NCBI RefSeq assembly: GCF_000799735.1
Contig: NZ_JUHH01000001.1
Span: 992,001-1,056,000, forward strand
Reading direction: 5' to 3'
Length of the DNA stretch: 64,000 bases
Origin: Methylotenera sp. G11
Lineage (GTDB): Bacteria; Pseudomonadota; Gammaproteobacteria; Burkholderiales; Methylophilaceae
Part shown: piece by piece, positions 60,421 through 64,000 of the stretch
Layout: the number at the start of each line of letters is the position of its first letter
Numbering within the stretch: the stretch's first letter is position 1
Translations under genes and position numbers: made by a program
Notes under the pieces: model-generated
What the model saw: the letters and a program-made list of their open reading frames with translations, nothing else
What the model was told of the DNA's origin: nothing
The model's database searches: none

Positions 60421-61209
60421 TTATGGATGAATATCTGAAGCAATCTGTACATAAATCGGCGAAAACGCCTGCTGCTGGGTAATGCGCAGCAGTCCTTCAC
60501 GCGCCAGTTCGAGTATCGCAAGAAAGCACACCACCAGTTTGGGAATGCCATCGTTCCTGACATCGAACAGTTGTGTAAACTCAAGCAAGCGATCCTCTTT
60601 CAAGCGGCGCAGGATCATGCTCATATGCTCACGTACCGACAGCTCGGCACGGCCTACTTTATGGTGCCGGTAATGACTGGCGCGCTTCAGAACATTACGC
60701 CATGCTTCTGCAAGGTCGTCCAGGCTGACTTCGGGCGGCCTGACCTGGCTGATATGCTGATAATAAGCGCTCGCGACAAACAGGCCATCCCCAACCTTGG
60801 GCATCTCGTCCAAGCGCTGCGCTGCGAGCTTGATTGCCTCATACTCCATGAGGCGCCTGACCAGTTCAGCACGCGGGTCGTTTTCTTCTTCCAGCTCCAC
60901 CGGTTTTGGCAGCAGCATGCGCGATTTAATCTCGATCAGCATCGCTGACATCAACAGGTAATCGCCCGCTAGCTCCAGCTTGATAGCACGCATCTTTTCT
61001 ACATACTCCATATACTGGCGCGTTAATTCCGCCATTGGAATATCCAGGATATCCAGATTGTGCTTGCGGATCAGGTACAGCAGCAGATCGAGTGGGCCTT
61101 CAAAGGCCTCCAGGTACACCTCCAAGGCTTCGGGGGGAATGTAAAGATCTTGTGGCAGCTCATTGAGCCTTTCACCTTTGATTCTGATGTCGTTTGTTGT
61201 GAGTAACAA
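60421..61209 (-). CDS. scpA: Segregation and condensation protein A (kleisin)
   Basis: A 262-residue kleisin bridging the SMC heads. EGPLDLLLYLIRKHNLDILDIPMAELTRQYMEYV (N-terminal helical domain), YLLMSAMLIEIKSRMLLP and the C-terminal winged helix (VCFLAILELAREGLLRITQQQAFSPIYV) are classical. The start is taken as a TTG at 61209, since no ATG or GTG is nearby in frame; the true start could be slightly different. A repeat element lies upstream. Confidence 0.93.
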   Translation of the reverse strand: MLLTTNDIRIKGERLNELPQDLYIPPEALEVYLEAFEGPLDLLLYLIRKHNLDILDIPMAELTRQYMEYVEKMRAIKLELAGDYLLMSAMLIEIKSRMLLPKPVELEEENDPRAELVRRLMEYEAIKLAAQRLDEMPKVGDGLFVASAYYQHISQVRPPEVSLDDLAEAWRNVLKRASHYRHHKVGRAELSVREHMSMILRRLKEDRLLEFTQLFDVRNDGIPKLVVCFLAILELAREGLLRITQQQAFSPIYVQIASDIHP

Positions 61210-61250
61210 ATGAGCTGCCTTATTTTATTTACCTGCAGACTAAATGTCTT

Positions 61251-61397
61251 TTAGCCGCAGATGTAACTGTAAGCCAGTACTTGGCTTTCCCAATTGGCTA
61301 AACCAGTAAACTGGCAAGCAAAGTGTAAAAGATCACCACCGCTTCACTAAGGGTCTAAAGCCCCAAGTGGAAGCGCGAAACACAGATACACACGAAT
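61251..61397. repeat. Palindromic interspersed element (decamer family), copy 4
   Basis: It opens TTAGCCGCAGATGTAAC, matching the left end at 9232. Bases 61331-61397 match the core at 9258-9326 (roughly 80 percent by eye), including the CACTAAGGGTCTAAAGCCCCAAGTGG hairpin. An extra 60-base insertion with two small hairpins separates the ends. The right end is degraded (CACAGATACACACGAATAAA) and lacks the closing arm. It fills the gap between scpA and the DUF2442 gene. Confidence 0.75.
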
Positions 61398-61402
61398 AAA
61401 AC

Positions 61403-61672
61403 CTAATGCTTTTCCTGATACTCAAACGAAGGTGCTCCGCGCAGCAAGCCCTCAGTACTTAAATCCTCATCCAAGGTTTCCCAGTGGATACCATAACCTG
61501 CTGCACAAGTTTGCCACTTTTGCCTGTCGGCCTGACTTGCATTAAGCAAACGAGGAAACCAAACCAATGGCGCACTGATAACGCGGCCATCCATCAGGCT
61601 AACGCTGATCACATCATCCGTAATTTCAACATTTTTAACGCGCTCATCAGCGCTTGGTGCCAAAATACCCAT
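61403..61672 (-). CDS. DUF2442 domain protein
   Basis: An 89-residue protein: VKNVEITDDVISVSLMDGRVISAPLVWFPRLLNAS and IHWETLDEDLSTEGLLRG are the DUF2442 pattern. It is commonly paired with DUF4160 proteins, as here, and some consider the pair a toxin-antitoxin-like module. The ATG at 61672 is used; it overlaps the DUF4160 end by 26 bases. Its last codon lies next to the repeat element. Confidence 0.83.
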   Translation of the reverse strand: MGILAPSADERVKNVEITDDVISVSLMDGRVISAPLVWFPRLLNASQADRQKWQTCAAGYGIHWETLDEDLSTEGLLRGAPSFEYQEKH

Positions 61673-61889
61673 ACCAGGCCTCCAAAAATCCCTGTTGGTG
61701 CTCTTCAATTAACAATCTGATTTCTTTTAACTCTTTTGCATTAAATCCAATATTTCTGGCAAGCTCAATCGGCAGCAACCAAAACTTAGCCGTACTTCCT
61801 GCTTTATCAATATGTATATGCGCAGGTTCATTTGGCTCATGGCTGAAAAAATAAAATTTAAATCCGTTAATGTCTAAAACTTTAGGCAT
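61647..61889 (-). CDS. DUF4160 domain protein
   Basis: An 80-residue protein with GFKFYFFSHEPNEPAHIHIDKAGSTAKFWLLP and LKEIRLLIEEHQQGFLEAWYGYF, the DUF4160 pattern, including the conserved HIHID. It precedes and overlaps the DUF2442 gene. The function is unknown; co-occurrence of the two domains suggests a two-gene module, possibly toxin-antitoxin. Confidence 0.85.
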   Translation of the reverse strand: MPKVLDINGFKFYFFSHEPNEPAHIHIDKAGSTAKFWLLPIELARNIGFNAKELKEIRLLIEEHQQGFLEAWYGYFGTKR

Positions 61890-61928
61890 GGATGATTAAT
61901 TTTTCGACCAGTTTCAATAGCAGGCTCA

Positions 61929-63131
61929 TCAACTATAATTCAGTCCCATCGCATCCCGCACTTCCCGCATCGTCTCTCTCGCCAATTTTCGTGCTTTCTC
62001 GCAGCCCTCCGCCACGATATTCTTGACTAGGGTCGGGTCTTCGGCATACTGAGCGGCACGCTCCTGAATCGGCTTCAGCTCTGCCAGCACGCCCTCAATC
62101 ACAGGGCCTTTGCATTCAATACAGCCAATGCTTGCGCCTTTACAGCCAGCCTGAACCCAGTTTTGCGTAGACTCATCTGAATAAATTTCATGCAGTTGCC
62201 AAACCGGGCATTTAGCGGGATCACCCGGGTCGGTACGGCGCACGCGCGCCGGGTCAGTCGGCATGGTTTTGATCTTTTTCGCGATGGAATCGACATCTTC
62301 ACGCAATGAAATCGTATTGTTATAGGACTTGGACATTTTCTGCCCATCCAGTCCCGGCATTTTTGAAGCCGGAGTCAATTTATAGTCGGGTTCAACCAGA
62401 ATGATCTTGCCGCCACCTTCAAGATAGCCCAATAAGCGCTCTTTATCACCCATGCTCATGCCCTGCTGTTCTTCTATCATGGCGCGCGCGGTTTCCAGCG
62501 CTTCTTCATCACCGCTTTCCTGATAGGCTTTGCGCATTTCTTCATACAGCGCGCCACGTTTGCTGCCCAGCTTTTTGATTGCGGCTTCGGCTTTTTCTTC
62601 AAAACCTTGTTCTTTGCCATAAATATGGTTGAAACGGCGGGCTATCTCGCGTGTGAATTCAATATGCGGGATCTGGTCTTCGCCTACGGGCACCTGTGTC
62701 GCCTTATACATCAGGATGTCGGCACTTTGCAGTAATGGATAGCCCAAAAAGCCGTAAGTCGATAAATCCTTGCTGGACAATTTCTCCTGCTGGTCTTTAT
62801 ACGTAGGCACACGTTCCAGCCAGCTCAAAGGCGTAATCATGGAGAGCAATGTATGCAGTTCGGCATGCTCAGGCACGCGTGATTGGATGAAAATGGTTGA
62901 ACTCGCAGGGTCAACGCCTGCCGCCAGCCAGTCGATCACCATTTCCCATACGCTTTCTTCAATGACTTCCGGCGTATCGTAATGGGTCGTCAATGCGTGC
63001 CAGTCGGCCACAAAAAACAGGCACTCATGCTCATGCTGCAACCGTATCCAGTTTTTAAGTACGCCGTTGTAATGTCCCAGATGCAGATTGCCTGTAGGGC
63101 GCATGCCCGATAAAACGCGTTCTATTGCCAT
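61929..63131 (-). CDS. trpS: Tryptophanyl-tRNA synthetase, long form with Cys cluster
   Basis: A 400-residue class Ic synthetase. SGMRPTGNLHLGHYNGVLKNW holds the HIGH-like motif, and KMSKSYNN the KMSKS motif. It is longer than E. coli TrpS (334) by an insertion containing C-x21-C-x6-C-x2-C (CPVW... GCKGASIGCIEC), close to the 4Fe-4S motif described for Thermotoga TrpRS. It stands in the yciO-M50-trpS-scpA run. Confidence 0.94.
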   Translation of the reverse strand: MAIERVLSGMRPTGNLHLGHYNGVLKNWIRLQHEHECLFFVADWHALTTHYDTPEVIEESVWEMVIDWLAAGVDPASSTIFIQSRVPEHAELHTLLSMITPLSWLERVPTYKDQQEKLSSKDLSTYGFLGYPLLQSADILMYKATQVPVGEDQIPHIEFTREIARRFNHIYGKEQGFEEKAEAAIKKLGSKRGALYEEMRKAYQESGDEEALETARAMIEEQQGMSMGDKERLLGYLEGGGKIILVEPDYKLTPASKMPGLDGQKMSKSYNNTISLREDVDSIAKKIKTMPTDPARVRRTDPGDPAKCPVWQLHEIYSDESTQNWVQAGCKGASIGCIECKGPVIEGVLAELKPIQERAAQYAEDPTLVKNIVAEGCEKARKLARETMREVRDAMGLNYS

Positions 63132-63230
63132 GTGAAGAAAAACCTTAAATTAAATATGTCGTTATTATACTAAGTATCGTATTTAAAACCACGCAAATGC
63201 ATTATTGCGGCGGCTTAACACAACACAGCG

Positions 63231-63866
63231 CTAGAAAATAGCGGATATCAGCGCATAAACCAGGTTAATCAGCGGCTCCAGTATCCTGCCGAGCACGCCG
63301 CTGAATAACAAAATGATCAAAATGATGAATCCATAACGCTCAATCTGCGCGAAAGGCCGGGCCAAATTCATCGGCAGCAGGCTCACGGCAATGCGGCCAC
63401 CATCCAGCGGCGGCAGCGGCAACAGGTTAAGCACCATCAGCACGACATTGATCGTGACGCCAGCCTTGCCCATCAATGCCATAGGCAATGCAAAAGCCTC
63501 CGGCGCACTTACTGAAAACTTCATGACCAGCGCCCAGAATATCGCCATCACAAAATTGGATGCAGGGCCTGCTGCTGCGACCCACAGCATATCTTTCTTA
63601 GGATTGCGCAGGCGGCGGAAATCTACCGGCACCGGCTTTGCCCAACCAAACAATATGCCACCGAGCATGACCGTTAATGCCGGCAATATAATGGTGCCGA
63701 ACAGGTCGATGTGCTTGAGCGGATTAAGGGTAATGCGCCCGGCATTAAATGCAGTCATATCTCCGAAATGCCTGGCCGCGTAACCATGCGCGGCCTCATG
63801 CACGGTAATTGCAAAAATCACGGGTAAAGCATAAATGACTATTTTCTGTATGACTGTTAAATCCAT
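63231..63866 (-). CDS. Site-2 protease family (M50) membrane protein
   Basis: A 211-residue membrane metalloprotease-like protein. FAITVHEAAHGYAARHFGD has the HExxH zinc motif (~residue 23) and NLLPLPPLDGGRIA is the LDG motif with the third ligand. Four to five helices are seen. This short YwhC/Rv-type form has no PDZ domain. Substrate unknown. It is in the conserved run before trpS. Confidence 0.9.
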   Translation of the reverse strand: MDLTVIQKIVIYALPVIFAITVHEAAHGYAARHFGDMTAFNAGRITLNPLKHIDLFGTIILPALTVMLGGILFGWAKPVPVDFRRLRNPKKDMLWVAAAGPASNFVMAIFWALVMKFSVSAPEAFALPMALMGKAGVTINVVLMVLNLLPLPPLDGGRIAVSLLPMNLARPFAQIERYGFIILIILLFSGVLGRILEPLINLVYALISAIF

Positions 63867-63917
63867 AAGGCTCTCTATAATTTAAAAATTACAACATACC
63901 ATCACTGCCGATACGGC

Positions 63918-64000
63918 TCAAAAACCGAAAGGCGAAATATCACCCAGTCCTTCGCGCACAAGTGCCGGAATGTCTTCCGTTAGGTTAATCACGGTCGTGG
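63918..64000 (-). CDS. YciO/Sua5/YrdC family protein, C-terminal end only
   Basis: The last 27 codons of a leftward gene that enters from the right edge: TVINLTEDIPALVREGLGD, ending ISPFGF. This resembles the C-terminus of E. coli YciO (threonylcarbamoyl-AMP synthase-like fold). The yciO-M50 protease-trpS order supports it, but too little is seen for certainty. Confidence 0.7.
   Translation of the reverse strand, partial: TTVINLTEDIPALVREGLGDISPFGF

Overview
The window looks like the chromosome of a Gram-negative betaproteobacterium, most likely a member of the Methylophilaceae (Methylotenera-like). This rests on protein style and gene order: a methylcitrate-cycle locus beside succinate dehydrogenase, the surE-pcm-nlpD run, an FNR-linked cbb3 oxidase cluster, and the yciO-peptidase M50-trpS-scpA-scpB-rluB run. 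The assignment is inference; no rRNA or tRNA gene was seen to confirm it.

1-11 kb is a divergent propionate/C4 locus. A GntR/UTRA regulator, a single-domain malic enzyme and sdhCDA point left. A CitE-like lyase, a MaoC/mesaconyl-CoA-hydratase-like protein, a second CitE-like lyase and prpBCD point right. A sigma70-like promoter overlapped by two palindromes lies between them. The succinate made by PrpB could pass through SDH and malic enzyme to pyruvate. The three extra enzymes suggest a branch between propionyl-CoA plus glyoxylate and mesaconyl-CoA.

11-22 kb is mostly housekeeping: higBA, purB, a NYN-domain protein, wrbA, a HugZ-like protein, surE-pcm-nlpD (no rpoS follows), a thioredoxin, two flavoenzymes, a PsiE-like protein and tadA. 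22.1-25.3 kb is an AT-richer island with two unrecognised genes, a 103-aa protein and a 701-aa protein. 25.3-31.6 kb carries a BI-1 family membrane protein, nagZ, two peptide ABC permeases, an L,D-transpeptidase, a ParE-type toxin-antitoxin pair and a peptide-binding lipoprotein, which together look like a cell-wall peptide recycling cluster.

31.7-42.4 kb is a microaerobic region: ccoNOQP, ccoG, a short ccoH, a universal stress protein, a radical SAM protein, fnr, hemN and ompW. Sites matching TTGAT-N4-ATCAA precede ccoN, hemN (one mismatch) and ompW, and the FNR encoded here keeps the cluster cysteines and the recognition helix. 42.4-48.8 kb reads leftward: dsbB, cysM, ydbH-ynbE-ydbL (lipid-transport bridge), a PolB-like exonuclease and rlmD. 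48.9-58.3 kb reads rightward: xseA, kup, an M48 lipoprotein, dapD, yffB, dapE, a GxxExxY protein, prmB and a second methyltransferase. 58.6-64 kb reads leftward: rluB, scpB, scpA, a DUF4160/DUF2442 pair, trpS, an M50 protease and the tail of yciO.

The most unusual signal is a dispersed family of palindromic elements built from 10-base units related to ACGCCGATRA or CACAGATGAA (five sites). One copy encloses a GxxExxY gene of the PD-(D/E)XK nuclease superfamily between near-perfect 36-base inverted repeats. Another supplies the apparent start codon and first residues of ydbH. The arrangement resembles a mobile unit (nuclease plus arms) with nuclease-less derivatives.
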